This document shows, one piece after another, positions 17,017 through 26,606 of a DNA stretch of 64,000 nt. Below the pieces are notes generated by a model. The model was given only the letters and a program-made list of their open reading frames with translations. It ran no database searches and was not told the origin of the DNA. The translations under genes and the position numbers were made by a program. Origin of the DNA: Necropsobacter massiliensis (lineage in GTDB: Bacteria; Pseudomonadota; Gammaproteobacteria; Enterobacterales; Pasteurellaceae); the NCBI RefSeq assembly GCF_000827595.2, contig NZ_LN776180.1, forward strand, positions 173,814 to 237,813, read 5' to 3'. Position 1 is the stretch's first letter, and each line of letters opens with the position of its first letter.

Positions 17017-17505
17017 ATGACAAACAAATTCATATCAATACTGGATCGAATATTGGCGACTTTCTGTGTCGTCTTATGTTCCGCCCTTGTTTTATGTGTG
17101 GTCTGGCAAGTATTCTCACGTTATGTATTAAATGATCCAAGTACAGTCACGGATGAATTAGCCCGCTTCCTATTTATCTGGGTCGGTTTAATCGGTGCAG
17201 CATACGGCTTAGGTCAGAAAAAACATTTAGCGATTGATTTACTCCTGACTAAATTAGAAAGCTCTCCTAAAAAGCATGCAGCTTTGCAACTCATTATCAG
17301 CCTCATCGGTTTAGCTTTTACCCTTATCATTATGTGTTACGGCGGAGGACGGTTAGTTCTTGATATTATGAATGCAGGGCAAATTTCACCAGTGCTAGGC
17401 GTAGAAATGGGACTTGTGTATCTTGCCATCCCGATTAGTGGTTTCTTCATGCTGGTCTTTCTACTCAGAGATCTTATCAGTGAATGCCGCCAATTATTAG
17501 CTTAA
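17017..17505 (+). CDS. TRAP transporter small permease (DctQ family)
   Basis: This is the four-helix small membrane subunit that partners the large TRAP permease. The 162 residues show four hydrophobic segments and the DctQ block VTDELARFLFIWVGLIGAA. ATG 17017 follows AGGAGA; the frame itself opens at GTG 16999, which would add six unlikely residues. The gene opens the right-hand hexuronate operon and is followed 21 bases later by the large subunit. Confidence 0.93.
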   Translation: MTNKFISILDRILATFCVVLCSALVLCVVWQVFSRYVLNDPSTVTDELARFLFIWVGLIGAAYGLGQKKHLAIDLLLTKLESSPKKHAALQLIISLIGLAFTLIIMCYGGGRLVLDIMNAGQISPVLGVEMGLVYLAIPISGFFMLVFLLRDLISECRQLLA

Positions 17506-17526
17506 CAATTAAAAAGGTGAAACATT

Positions 17527-18828
17527 ATGGAATGGTCAACAATTCTCATCCTTTGCAGTAGTTTTTTTATATTATTAGCAATTGGCACACCAATTTCATT
17601 TGCAATCGGGATATCGTCACTATTAACGATTATGATGTCTATTCCGTTTGATTCTGCAATTGCAGTCATCTCACAAAAAATGGCCTCCGGACTGGATAGC
17701 TTTTCGTTGCTCGCTATTCCGTTTTTTATTTTGGCAGGTAACATAATGAACCGTGGCGGTATCGCATTACGCTTAGTCGAATTTGCCAAAGTATTGGGCG
17801 GACGTTTACCTGGTTCACTTGCTCATGTTAATGTGTTAGCAAACATGATGTTTGGCTCGATTTCCGGTTCTGCCGTCGCAGCTACAGCCGCTGTTGGCAG
17901 TACCATGGGACCTCTACAAAAGAAAGAAGGTTATGATCCGGCATTTTCCGCAGCGGTAAACATTACTTCGTCACCAACCGGATTGCTAATTCCGCCAAGC
18001 AACACATTTATTGTTTATTCTCTAATTTCCGGCGGGACCTCTATCGGCGCATTATTTCTAGCCGGATACATTCCCGGCATTCTGATGGGGTTAGGCATTA
18101 TGCTGGTCGCAGGATTTATCGCTAAAAAGCGGGGATATCCGATATCTGCTAAACCAACATCGAAAGAAATTATACACAAAACACTGGACGCTTTACCAAG
18201 CTTAGGATTAGTTGTCGTCATCATCGGCGGTATTATTATCGGAATTTTCACTGCAACGGAAGCATCCGCTATCGCGGTAGTTTACACCTTGATCTTATCA
18301 GTGGGAATTTATCGAGAAATTCCGCTCAGACAATTACCTTCCATTATTTTGGAAGCCATGATTACCACATCCATTGTATTATTGTTGATTGGCACATCAA
18401 TGGGGATGTCATGGGCAATGGCTAATGCCGATATTCCATACACCATTAGTGACGCACTGTTAACAGTATCAGAGAATCCAATTATTATCCTACTGATTAT
18501 CAATTTAATTCTGCTGATTATCGGCACATTTATGGATATGACCCCGGCATTACTGATCTTCACACCGATTTTCTTACCGATAGCTTTAGAACTCGGAATG
18601 GATCCGGTGCATTTCGGTATTTTAATGACATTTAATTTATCTATCGGCATTTGCACGCCTCCTGTTGGCAGTACATTATTTATCGGCTGTTCCGTTGCCG
18701 GCGTAAAAATCGATCAGGTTATTAAACCATTACTTCCGTTTTACTCGGTGCTAATAATCACCTTATTAATGGTGACTTTTATTCCACAGCTGAGCTTATT
18801 ACTGCCTCAATGGTTGCTAGGCTATTAA
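17527..18828 (+). CDS. TRAP transporter large permease (DctM family)
   Basis: This is the large sodium-coupled transport subunit of the TRAP system, with about 12 membrane segments over 433 residues. Characteristic features are the early FFILAGNIMNRGGIA region, the FGSISGSAVAATAAVGSTM loop, and LIPPSNTFIVYSLISGGTSIGALFLAG. It forms the transporter with the small subunit upstream and the binding protein encoded divergently. Position in a hexuronate operon predicts uptake of hexuronate or a uronic-acid glycoside. The next gene, the GH31 glycosidase, starts 16 bases later after a strong AGGAGG. Confidence 0.95.
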   Translation: MEWSTILILCSSFFILLAIGTPISFAIGISSLLTIMMSIPFDSAIAVISQKMASGLDSFSLLAIPFFILAGNIMNRGGIALRLVEFAKVLGGRLPGSLAHVNVLANMMFGSISGSAVAATAAVGSTMGPLQKKEGYDPAFSAAVNITSSPTGLLIPPSNTFIVYSLISGGTSIGALFLAGYIPGILMGLGIMLVAGFIAKKRGYPISAKPTSKEIIHKTLDALPSLGLVVVIIGGIIIGIFTATEASAIAVVYTLILSVGIYREIPLRQLPSIILEAMITTSIVLLLIGTSMGMSWAMANADIPYTISDALLTVSENPIIILLIINLILLIIGTFMDMTPALLIFTPIFLPIALELGMDPVHFGILMTFNLSIGICTPPVGSTLFIGCSVAGVKIDQVIKPLLPFYSVLIITLLMVTFIPQLSLLLPQWLLGY

Positions 18829-18844
18829 TTCAGGAGGTTACGAC

Positions 18845-21238
18845 ATGAAAACATTAATATCAGCGACATTTCTGAAAAAACAAGGTAACCGTATTGATAT
18901 TCAATGCGAGCGCGATATCACTCTGCATATATTTGTATTGGAAGAAGATATTTTTCGTATCGCATTTACCCGAAATCATGAATTTAAAGTTCCGCATACT
19001 TGGGCAATTGCACCGGATCAACAGGATATTGGATGGCAAGGACGGAATAAATGGTCGTCACATGGTTTTACACTCCCTGATTATAAATTCAAACAAACAG
19101 AAAAAACGTTGGAAATTTCTACCGCACTTTTGAAAGTTATTGTTCATCAACCACTTTATTTAGAATGGCAATACAAAAAAGACGGTGAATGGAAGACCTT
19201 TGTGACAGATAGAAAAACCGGAGCATACTTATTCGGGATATCCAACACTAAAATCTCCCATTTTTTACAACGAGACACAAAAGACCATTATTATGGTTTA
19301 GGAGAAAAAACAGGGAATATGAACCGACATGGACGTCGATTTGAAATGCGGAACATTGATGCCATGGGCTACAATGCTGAATATATGGATCCGCTGTACA
19401 AACATATTCCATTTTATATTACTCACGGCGCGAAAATCAGTTATGGTTTATACTACGATAATCTCGCACCTTGCTGGTTTATTTTGGGTAGTGAAATTGA
19501 TAATTACCACGCTTATTACCGCAACTATAAAACCGAGGACGGTGACCTTGATTATTATATGATTCTGGGTCCACAAATATTAGACGTCACCAAAAAATAC
19601 ACTAAACTGACCGGCGGTACTTGTTTAGGTCCGAGATGGAGCCTCGGTTACAGCGGTTCAACCATGAGTTACACTGATGCGCCAGATGCACAGGAACAAT
19701 TGAAAAAATTTGTCGAACTTTGTAATACACATGATATTCCCTGTGATTCATTCCAATTATCATCCGGTTATACGTCAATTAATGGTAAACGCTATGTATT
19801 CAACTGGAATTATGACAAAGTCCCCCAACCACAGAAAATGAGCGCAAATTTTCATCAAGTAGGAATGAAACTGGCCGCTAATATTAAACCTTGTTTACTA
19901 CAGGATCATCCTCGTTACAACGAGGTAGCAAAACTGAATTTATTTATTAAAGACTCCGAGTCGGAAAATCCAGAACGTTCAATGTTCTGGGACGATGAAG
20001 GTTCTCATTTAGACTTCACTAATCCAGATACCGTGCATTGGTGGAAAAATAATGTCACAAAACAATTATTAGAATACGGTATTGATTCTACTTGGAATGA
20101 TAATAATGAATTTGAAATTTGGGATGACTATGCCAAATGCTGCTATTTTGGCAAAGGTATGCCGATTAAGCTAATTCGCCCGTTGCAGCCGTTACTGATG
20201 ATGAAATCTTCCTATGAAGCACAACGGGAGTTTGCCCCTCACCTACGTCCTTATCTGATCTCACGTTCAGGTAGCCCTGGCATGGCCCGCTATGTACAAA
20301 CTTGGTCCGGTGATAATCGAACAAGTTGGAATACATTAAAATACAATATCAAAATGGGATTAGGTATGAGTTTGTCCGGTCTTTATAATATCGGTCATGA
20401 TGTTGGCGGATTTTCTGGCAATAAACCTGACGCGGAATTATTCGTACGCTGGGTACAAAATGGCATAATGCATCCGCGTTTCACAATTCATTCTTGGAAT
20501 GATGATAAGACAGTCAACGAACCTTGGATGTATCCCGAAGTTACTGAAATCATTCGCGATACGATAAAATTACGTTACCGTCTAATGCCTTATCTTTACA
20601 ATATTTTCTGGCAGGCACATCATGAGTTTGAACCGATGCTTCGCCCAACATTTTTGGATCATGAACAGGATCCAAATACCTTTGCAGAATGTGATGACTA
20701 CCTTTTAGGCAAAGAATTGTTGGTCGCCTCTATTGTTGAAGATAAACAACGCAGCAGAAAAGTATATCTACCACAAAATCATGTTGGCTGGTTTGATTTC
20801 TATACTTATCAATGGTATGCCGGCGGTCAAACAATTACTGCCGATGCACCTCTAAATAAAATTCCGCTATTTGTTAAATCTGGTGCCGTTATTCCAATAA
20901 GTGACAGAACCGCATATAGTTGTGTGAAAAAAGATACGGTCAGAACCTTAATGGTTTATCCATTCAAAAATTGCGGTGTTAGCGAAACGACTATTTTCGA
21001 CGACGACGGCGAGAGTTTCGCATATCTCAATGGTGAATATCTTAAATTAACGATAAAATTAATCTGTGATTCGGATACCATTACATTAAATATTTATAAA
21101 TCAGGGAACTGGCTTCCCGCTTATAAAAATATATTCATAAAACTTCCTGATCGCGAAAATAGAAAACTTGTTATAAATGGAAAGATAGTTAGTCAAGGAA
21201 GTCCGCTAAATATTAACAAAATACCTGATGAGGTTTAA
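18845..21238 (+). CDS. Glycoside hydrolase family 31 enzyme (alpha-glycosidase)
   Basis: The 797 residues show the GH31 layout: an N-terminal beta-sandwich (about 1-250), a catalytic TIM barrel and C-terminal beta domains. The nucleophile is D419 in STWNDNNEFEIWDD, and the acid/base candidate is D490 in TWSGDNRTSWN. Other family blocks are DHYYGLGEKTGNMNRHGRR and IGHDVGGFSGNKPDAELFVRW. There is no signal peptide, so it acts in the cytoplasm on an imported substrate. It lies between the TRAP genes and the regulator, only 3 bases before the latter. Members act on alpha-glucosides, xylosides, sulfoquinovosides and related bonds; specificity cannot be read here. The gene looks more AT-rich than its flanks, with a single uptake sequence. 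Confidence 0.9.
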   Translation: MKTLISATFLKKQGNRIDIQCERDITLHIFVLEEDIFRIAFTRNHEFKVPHTWAIAPDQQDIGWQGRNKWSSHGFTLPDYKFKQTEKTLEISTALLKVIVHQPLYLEWQYKKDGEWKTFVTDRKTGAYLFGISNTKISHFLQRDTKDHYYGLGEKTGNMNRHGRRFEMRNIDAMGYNAEYMDPLYKHIPFYITHGAKISYGLYYDNLAPCWFILGSEIDNYHAYYRNYKTEDGDLDYYMILGPQILDVTKKYTKLTGGTCLGPRWSLGYSGSTMSYTDAPDAQEQLKKFVELCNTHDIPCDSFQLSSGYTSINGKRYVFNWNYDKVPQPQKMSANFHQVGMKLAANIKPCLLQDHPRYNEVAKLNLFIKDSESENPERSMFWDDEGSHLDFTNPDTVHWWKNNVTKQLLEYGIDSTWNDNNEFEIWDDYAKCCYFGKGMPIKLIRPLQPLLMMKSSYEAQREFAPHLRPYLISRSGSPGMARYVQTWSGDNRTSWNTLKYNIKMGLGMSLSGLYNIGHDVGGFSGNKPDAELFVRWVQNGIMHPRFTIHSWNDDKTVNEPWMYPEVTEIIRDTIKLRYRLMPYLYNIFWQAHHEFEPMLRPTFLDHEQDPNTFAECDDYLLGKELLVASIVEDKQRSRKVYLPQNHVGWFDFYTYQWYAGGQTITADAPLNKIPLFVKSGAVIPISDRTAYSCVKKDTVRTLMVYPFKNCGVSETTIFDDDGESFAYLNGEYLKLTIKLICDSDTITLNIYKSGNWLPAYKNIFIKLPDRENRKLVINGKIVSQGSPLNINKIPDEV

Positions 21239-21241
21239 CAA

Positions 21242-21991
21242 ATGACAGAAAATGCGGAATTACGCTCTTATAAAAAAATCGGTTCTATACTACGACAAGA
21301 ACTGATTGACGGCGTTTATAAAATTGGAGAAAGGTTACCGCCCGAGCGAGATCTTGCAGAAAAAATGGATGTAAGCCGTACTGTTGTCCGTGAGGCAATC
21401 ATTATGCTTGAGCTGGAAAATCTAGTCTCTGTTCGAAAAGGTTCAGGTGTTTACGTAATCAACTTACCTGTACGCCATACAGAAAGTGAACCATTTTATG
21501 AAGATGTCGGACCATTTGAATTATTACAAGCTCGACAACTCATAGAAAGTAGTATCGCCGAATTTGCCGCGATACAGGCAAACCGCAACGATATTCAGAG
21601 GTTAAAAGAAATTCTGCGTAATGAACGAATAACACTGGAAGAAAATGACAGCGATTATTCCGCTGATGAAGAATTTCATTGTGCCATCGCTGAAATTACC
21701 CAAAATGAAGTGCTGATTCAAACGCAGAAAGGTTTATGGAAATATCGGCAAAATTCTATGTGGCAAGGTCTGCATTCGCATATCGCCGATCGGGAGTATC
21801 GCAAATTATGGTTAAAAGATCATGAATTGATTCTAAACAGCATTCAACGTAAAAATCCTGCATTAGCCAAAAAAGCGATGTGGCAGCATTTAGAAAATGT
21901 TAAGCAAAAACTTTTTGAATTATCTGATGTAGAACACCCGGATTTCGACGGCTTTTTATTTAATGTAAATCCTGTTGCCGTGGGGCTTTAA
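21242..21991 (+). CDS. GntR-family (FadR subgroup) regulator, likely UxuR/ExuR
   Basis: The 249 residues carry an N-terminal winged helix (about 8-75) with GERLPPERDLAEKMDVSRTVVREAIIML split over the recognition helices, and an all-helical FCD ligand domain (about 95-225). The FCD domain includes DEEFHCAIAEITQN and HELILNSIQRKNPALAKKAMWQHL, whose histidines normally hold a metal. UxuR and ExuR are FadR-type repressors that release DNA on binding fructuronate or related acids. A matching operator (16974-16985) heads the operon, so autoregulation is likely. Which of UxuR or ExuR it corresponds to is not resolved. Confidence 0.9.
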   Translation: MTENAELRSYKKIGSILRQELIDGVYKIGERLPPERDLAEKMDVSRTVVREAIIMLELENLVSVRKGSGVYVINLPVRHTESEPFYEDVGPFELLQARQLIESSIAEFAAIQANRNDIQRLKEILRNERITLEENDSDYSADEEFHCAIAEITQNEVLIQTQKGLWKYRQNSMWQGLHSHIADREYRKLWLKDHELILNSIQRKNPALAKKAMWQHLENVKQKLFELSDVEHPDFDGFLFNVNPVAVGL

Positions 21992-22014
21992 ACTAAAAAT
22001 ACAAGGAGTTTTCT

Positions 22015-23196
22015 ATGGAACAAACTTGGCGTTGGTACGGGCCGAATGATCCCGTGTCATTATCCGATATCAAACAGGCCGGTGCGACCGGTATTGTGAC
22101 CGCACTTCATCATATTCCGAACGGGCAGGTTTGGAGTATTGAGGAAATTCAAAAACGTAAAGCGGGAATTGAACAGGCAGGACTTAGTTGGTCGGTGGTG
22201 GAAAGTGTGCCGGTGCATGAGGAAATTAAAACTCAAACCGGACAATATCAGACTTGGATCGAAAATTATAAACAGACCTTGCGTAACCTTGCGCAGTGTG
22301 GAATTGATACCGTGTGCTACAATTTTATGCCGGTGTTGGACTGGACTCGGACCGATTTGGCATACCAAATGCCAGACGGTTCCAAAGCATTGCGTTTTGA
22401 TCAGATTGCGTTCGCTGCTTTTGAGCTCTATATTTTGCAACGTCCGAATGCGGAACAATCCTATACGCAGGAAGAACAGCTAGCGGCCAAGCGCTATTTC
22501 GACAACATGCGCCCACAGGATATTGAGCAGCTGACACAAAACATTATCGCCGGTTTGCCGGGGGCGGAAGAGGGCTATACATTGGCAGAGTTTCAAGGGC
22601 AGCTTGATCGTTATAAAGATATTTCGACCGAAAAATTCCGTACTCATTTGGCTTATTTTCTTAATCAAATCATCCCCGTGGCTCAACAAGTCGGTATCCG
22701 AATGGCAGTCCATCCGGACGATCCGCCGCGCCCGATTCTAGGCTTGCCGCGAGTGGTTTCCACGATTGAAGACATGCAGTGGTTCGTTGAAACCGAACCG
22801 CTGCCGGCAAACGGTTTTACGATGTGTACCGGTTCTTACGGCGTTCGTTCCGACAATGATCTCGTCAACATGACGGAAAAATTTGCTGATCGTATTTATT
22901 TCGCTCATCTTCGCTCCACCTGCCGTGAAGAGAATCCGTTGAGCTTCCATGAAGCCGCACATTTAGCGGGCGATGTGGATATGTTTAATGTAACGAAAGC
23001 GTTATTAACGGAAGAATATCGTCGTAAAGCCAACGGCGATCAGCGTTTGATTCCAATGCGTCCAGATCATGGACACCAGATGCTTGATGATTTACATAAA
23101 AAAACCAACCCGGGCTATTCCGCGATCGGTCGTCTTAAAGGTCTGGCAGAATTTCGTGGCTTGGAGCTTGCATTGAAAAAAGTGTTTTTTGAATAA
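22015..23196 (+). CDS. uxuA: D-mannonate dehydratase
   Basis: UxuA dehydrates D-mannonate to 2-keto-3-deoxygluconate, the substrate of KdgK encoded in the divergent operon. The 393 residues (E. coli 394) match the family throughout: [13 protein letters not shown] at the start, the [16 protein letters not shown] block, the metal-site regions [20 protein letters not shown] and [11 protein letters not shown] near the C-terminus. The start follows AAGGAG. It is the last gene of the right-hand operon and carries an uptake sequence at 22099. Confidence 0.97.
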   Translation: MEQTWRWYGPNDPVSLSDIKQAGATGIVTALHHIPNGQVWSIEEIQKRKAGIEQAGLSWSVVESVPVHEEIKTQTGQYQTWIENYKQTLRNLAQCGIDTVCYNFMPVLDWTRTDLAYQMPDGSKALRFDQIAFAAFELYILQRPNAEQSYTQEEQLAAKRYFDNMRPQDIEQLTQNIIAGLPGAEEGYTLAEFQGQLDRYKDISTEKFRTHLAYFLNQIIPVAQQVGIRMAVHPDDPPRPILGLPRVVSTIEDMQWFVETEPLPANGFTMCTGSYGVRSDNDLVNMTEKFADRIYFAHLRSTCREENPLSFHEAAHLAGDVDMFNVTKALLTEEYRRKANGDQRLIPMRPDHGHQMLDDLHKKTNPGYSAIGRLKGLAEFRGLELALKKVFFE

Positions 23197-23218
23197 TAAC
23201 CTCTGTTGGCAATCGGTT

Positions 23219-23255
23219 AATGTAAGCTTTAGCGAGTATAAATAAAGCTTACATT
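23219..23255. repeat. Perfect 12-bp inverted repeat after uxuA
   Basis: AATGTAAGCTTT (23219-23230) and AAAGCTTACATT (23244-23255) form a 12-bp stem with a 13-base loop. There is no T-run after it, so it is either a weak terminator of the hexuronate operon or an operator for the EamA transporter gene that starts 28 bases later. Confidence 0.65.
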
Positions 23256-23282
23256 CTCCCGCCATTACCGAAAAGAAAAACT

Positions 23283-24161
23283 ATGGTTCTTGCACAATAT
23301 CGCGGCGAAATACTGTTATTTATCGTCACTCTAATTGCCGCTTCCGGCTGGTTTTTTTCCAAATATTCAATAGTGGAATTTCCCCCGCTCGGATTTATCG
23401 GATTACGCTTTTCCCTTGCCGCGCTATTATTTCTGCCCTTTGCCTATCCGCAATTAAAGCAATTATCAACAGCGCAGATAATACGGGCAAGTGCGGTGGG
23501 ATTTTGCTACGTTTTTTACCTGACATTATGGCTGTTCGGCTTGGTAAACAGCGATCACTTCGGCGAAGGCGCATTTCTGGTCAGTTTATCCATGTTGATC
23601 GCGCCGTTACTATCGTGGCTGTTTTTCAAACAGGCACCACACAAATCGTTCCGATTATCTCTGCCGCTCGCCGCCATGGGGCTGTATATGTTGTCTTATA
23701 AAGCGGGCGGTTTAAGTCTGTCTTTAGGCAGTCTGATCTTTCTGTTCTCATCGTTATCCGCCGCAGTTTATTTTATTCTGAACAACAAATACGCTCGGAA
23801 TATTCCCGTGCTGTCGCTAACAACCATTCAAATCGGCATCGTCGGCATTTGCTGCGGGCTATATTCCCTGTGTTTTGAAAACTGGTCGCAGCCCATTTCC
23901 CCGCAAGGCTGGCTGTGGTTTTGCGCCAGCGTACTCATCGCAACCAATCTGCGTATGTTGCTGCAAACCCTAGGGCAAAAATACTGTGATGTCGCCAACG
24001 GTGCGATCATTATGATCTTAGAACCTGTCTGGACATTGATATTAAGCATCATGATTTTAAACGAAGAATTAACTCTGTATAAGCTTGCAGGCTGCGTATG
24101 CATTCTGCTGGCCTTAATGCTCTATCGCCTACCGCGACTGCGAGCGGGAAAGAAATCATAA
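23283..24161 (+). CDS. EamA/DMT-family transporter
   Basis: The 292-residue protein has ten predicted membrane segments arranged as two EamA repeats, typical of drug/metabolite exporters. The second repeat ends with ANGAIIMILEPVWTLILSIMILNEELTLYKLAGCVCILLALML split over the last helices, the common glutamate-rich EamA signature. Substrate cannot be predicted. It follows the hexuronate operon but is separated by an 86-base gap with a dyad, and is convergent with the next gene at six bases. It has an uptake sequence inside (23489). Confidence 0.87.
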   Translation: MVLAQYRGEILLFIVTLIAASGWFFSKYSIVEFPPLGFIGLRFSLAALLFLPFAYPQLKQLSTAQIIRASAVGFCYVFYLTLWLFGLVNSDHFGEGAFLVSLSMLIAPLLSWLFFKQAPHKSFRLSLPLAAMGLYMLSYKAGGLSLSLGSLIFLFSSLSAAVYFILNNKYARNIPVLSLTTIQIGIVGICCGLYSLCFENWSQPISPQGWLWFCASVLIATNLRMLLQTLGQKYCDVANGAIIMILEPVWTLILSIMILNEELTLYKLAGCVCILLALMLYRLPRLRAGKKS

Positions 24162-24167
24162 GCGTCT

Positions 24168-24614
24168 TTACAACCAGCGACGAACTTTGGCGCAATATGC
24201 CTGATATGCTGCACCGAACAGTTTGGCTAACATGATCTCTTCCGGTTTTATCTGCAAATAATTCATCAGCCCGATAAAAAGCAACGGTCCGATTATCGCA
24301 CTGACGGCACCCAGCCATAAAAACCAAGCAATTAAAGCGAGCAGCAGGCTCAAATACATAGGATTACGACTGAAAGCGTACACACCGGTCACCACCAAAA
24401 CCGACGTGTTATCCAGATTCAACGGGCTGGCAGTGGTGTTTGCCCGATAAAACTGGTATAACCCACCCGCCGCTATCCCTGCGGCAATTAACAGAATAAA
24501 ACCTATCACATATCTATTTGCACTAAATTCATAAACAGGCGGTAAATACCACATCAACCCGGCGCAACCAATAAACAGCAGCGGCGGCGGAACAGTCAAG
24601 CGTTTCATTGTCAT
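24168..24614 (-). CDS. Isoprenylcysteine carboxyl methyltransferase-like membrane protein
   Basis: The 148-residue protein has four to five membrane segments and the ICMT/PEMT family block VTGVYAFSRNPMYLSLLLALIAW split at the helix, with a second conserved glutamate region IKPEEIMLAKLFGAAYQAYCAKVRRW. These bind S-adenosylmethionine at the membrane face in characterised relatives. Bacterial members have no settled substrate; lipid or thiol methylation are possibilities. Two ATGs (24614 and 24608) could start it. It is a stand-alone gene divided from yfgM by a terminator. Confidence 0.8.
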   Translation of the reverse strand: MTMKRLTVPPPLLFIGCAGLMWYLPPVYEFSANRYVIGFILLIAAGIAAGGLYQFYRANTTASPLNLDNTSVLVVTGVYAFSRNPMYLSLLLALIAWFLWLGAVSAIIGPLLFIGLMNYLQIKPEEIMLAKLFGAAYQAYCAKVRRWL

Positions 24615-24652
24615 TTTACCTCTGTTCGGTTAAACACGATGTCGAAAGAAAA

Positions 24653-24678
24653 AAGGCCTGAGAATCTTCCCAAGCCTT
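24653..24678 (-). terminator. Terminator of the rlmN...yfgM group
   Basis: On the - strand AAGGC (24678-24674) pairs with GCCTT (24657-24653), with an inner G-rich to C-rich helix between them, and is followed by six T residues. It lies 15 bases after the yfgM stop codon. Confidence 0.7.
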
Positions 24679-24693
24679 GTGTCGTCATAAAAA

Positions 24694-25308
24694 CTATAAA
24701 TTATTTAACCGCACTTGAATCAGCTGAGCCTCTAACGGACCGGCGTTTTGCAAGGCTTGTTCAAAGTGCGCTTTGGCGCCCGCCTTATCACCTTTGGCTA
24801 ATAGAATATCACCGCTCATTAAATTCTTGCGGTTTTCCCAGCCTTGTCCTTTCACTTGTTTCAGACTTTCTAGCGCCGCATCAAACTGCTGTTGCTGAAG
24901 TTGAACCGCAGCCAAACGCAAGCTACTAAGCGAAAGTAAAATATCATCGCTAGAAGCACTGACAGCTTGTTTCAACAAATCTTCAGCTTGCGTAAAATCC
25001 TGTTTGTTCACTGCGGCGCCCGCGGCATCCAGCAAGGCAAAAACTGCATAACTGGTTTTACCGTTTTCTTTCACAAACTGCGCCAGTTTGGTATTTTGCG
25101 CGCCACCTTCTTGTTGTGCAGAGTAAATTAATTGATCATATTGCGCCGAAATTCGTTGCATCTTGCTGATTTGGTGATCCTGCCAGTAACGCCAACCGAA
25201 GACGCCAGCAAAGGTTAGCACCACAATCACAATAATGGATTTATAATTTTCTCGCCACCAGTTTTTCAGCTCATTGAGCTCCTGTTCTTCTTCAACGGTA
25301 TAAGCCAT
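24694..25308 (-). CDS. yfgM: Ancillary SecYEG translocon subunit YfgM
   Basis: YfgM is an inner-membrane protein that associates with SecYEG and the chaperone PpiD, also encoded in this window (51637-53490). It helps hand over secreted proteins. The 204 residues have a short cytoplasmic N-terminus (about 1-22), one membrane helix (about 23-42, IIVIVVLTFAGVFGWRYW) and a periplasmic domain of TPR-like helices. The length matches E. coli YfgM (206). It follows hisS by 13 bases. In enteric bacteria bamB and der come next, but here the group ends with a terminator. Confidence 0.93.
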   Translation of the reverse strand: MAYTVEEEQELNELKNWWRENYKSIIVIVVLTFAGVFGWRYWQDHQISKMQRISAQYDQLIYSAQQEGGAQNTKLAQFVKENGKTSYAVFALLDAAGAAVNKQDFTQAEDLLKQAVSASSDDILLSLSSLRLAAVQLQQQQFDAALESLKQVKGQGWENRKNLMSGDILLAKGDKAGAKAHFEQALQNAGPLEAQLIQVRLNNL

Positions 25309-25321
25309 GTCAACTCCTTTC

Positions 25322-26596
25322 TTATTTAAATACAGTATTCAGATAAGCGCTCACCTCTGTCTGTGAAAACGTCTGCTGTTCTGCGCCACCTAATAAATCT
25401 TTCACGATAACCTGCTGATGCTGAGCTTCGCTTTCGCCGATAACCAAAGCCAATTTAGCCCCGATTTTATCCGCGCGTTTAAATTGTTTTTTGAAATTCC
25501 CGCCGCTGCAATGGGTCATAATGCGTAAGTGCGGTAATTCCGTACGCAATTTTTCCGCCAGTTGAAATGCCGGTAAAGTGGTATGTTCACCCGCATACAC
25601 CACATAAATATCCACCGCCGCAGGCAGCGCAATATTAGCATTGACTTCCTGCACCAGCAATACCAACCGCTCCAATCCCATGGCAAAACCTACGCCCTGT
25701 GTCGCATGACCGCCCAGCTGTTCGACCAAGCCGTCATAACGCCCGCCACCACAGACCGTGCCCTGTGCGCCCAGCGCATCGGTCACCCATTCAAACACGG
25801 TTTTATTGTAATAATCCAGCCCGCGCACTAATTTCGGATTAATGTCGTAGCGAATTCCCATGGCATCCAGCAAACTACACAGCTGCTGAAAATGTGCACG
25901 GCTTTCTTCGTCTAAATAATCCAGTAATTTCGGTGCATCATTTAATACTGCTTGCAGAGCTTGATTTTTAGTATCCAAAATCCGCAACGGATTTTTCACC
26001 AGTCGTTCTTTTTCCTCTTCGCTCATCAGTGCGGTGTGATTTTCCAGAAATTCGACTAACGCCGAACGGTAATTCGCCCGCGCTGCCAGCGATCCGATAG
26101 AGTTCAGTTGCAGTGAAACGTGCCGCTCAATGCCGAGCGCTTTCCAAAGACGAGCGGTAAGCAGAATTAATTCCGCATCGACCTCCGGGTTTGGAATGCC
26201 AAAAATTTCCACTCCCGCCTGATGAAACTGGCGATAACGCCCTTTTTGCGGACGTTCATGGCGAAACATCGGACCGAGATACCACAGGCGCTGTTCATTA
26301 TTATAAATCCAACCGTGTTCAATCGCTGCTCGCACGCAACCGGCAGTACCTTCCGGGCGTAACGTCAACTGTTCGTCATTATCCCAAAATGTGTACATTT
26401 CTTTGGATACCACATCGGTCACTTCACCGATAGCTCGCGCGAACAACGGCGTGCTTTCTACAATCGGCATCCGCACCTCTGAATAGCCGTAGCTCGCCAA
26501 CACGCTGCGAATGTTGCTCTCAACCCATTGCCATAACGGGCTTTCCGTCGGGGAACAGTCGTTCATCCCCCGAATTGCTTGAATGGTTTTTGCCAC
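25322..26596 (-). CDS. hisS: Histidyl-tRNA synthetase
   Basis: HisS attaches histidine to tRNA-His. It is a class II synthetase: motif 1 around [13 protein letters not shown], motif 2 [19 protein letters not shown], the histidine-specific blocks [16 protein letters not shown] and [14 protein letters not shown], and motif 3 [12 protein letters not shown]. The frame extends to 26650 inside ispG, but the start is GTG 26596 ([13 protein letters not shown]). This GTG has AAGGAAG six bases before it and gives 424 residues, the E. coli length. A GTG start is unusual enough to record. Confidence 0.96.
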   Translation of the reverse strand: MAKTIQAIRGMNDCSPTESPLWQWVESNIRSVLASYGYSEVRMPIVESTPLFARAIGEVTDVVSKEMYTFWDNDEQLTLRPEGTAGCVRAAIEHGWIYNNEQRLWYLGPMFRHERPQKGRYRQFHQAGVEIFGIPNPEVDAELILLTARLWKALGIERHVSLQLNSIGSLAARANYRSALVEFLENHTALMSEEEKERLVKNPLRILDTKNQALQAVLNDAPKLLDYLDEESRAHFQQLCSLLDAMGIRYDINPKLVRGLDYYNKTVFEWVTDALGAQGTVCGGGRYDGLVEQLGGHATQGVGFAMGLERLVLLVQEVNANIALPAAVDIYVVYAGEHTTLPAFQLAEKLRTELPHLRIMTHCSGGNFKKQFKRADKIGAKLALVIGESEAQHQQVIVKDLLGGAEQQTFSQTEVSAYLNTVFK

Positions 26597-26606
26597 AATA
26601 TCTTCC

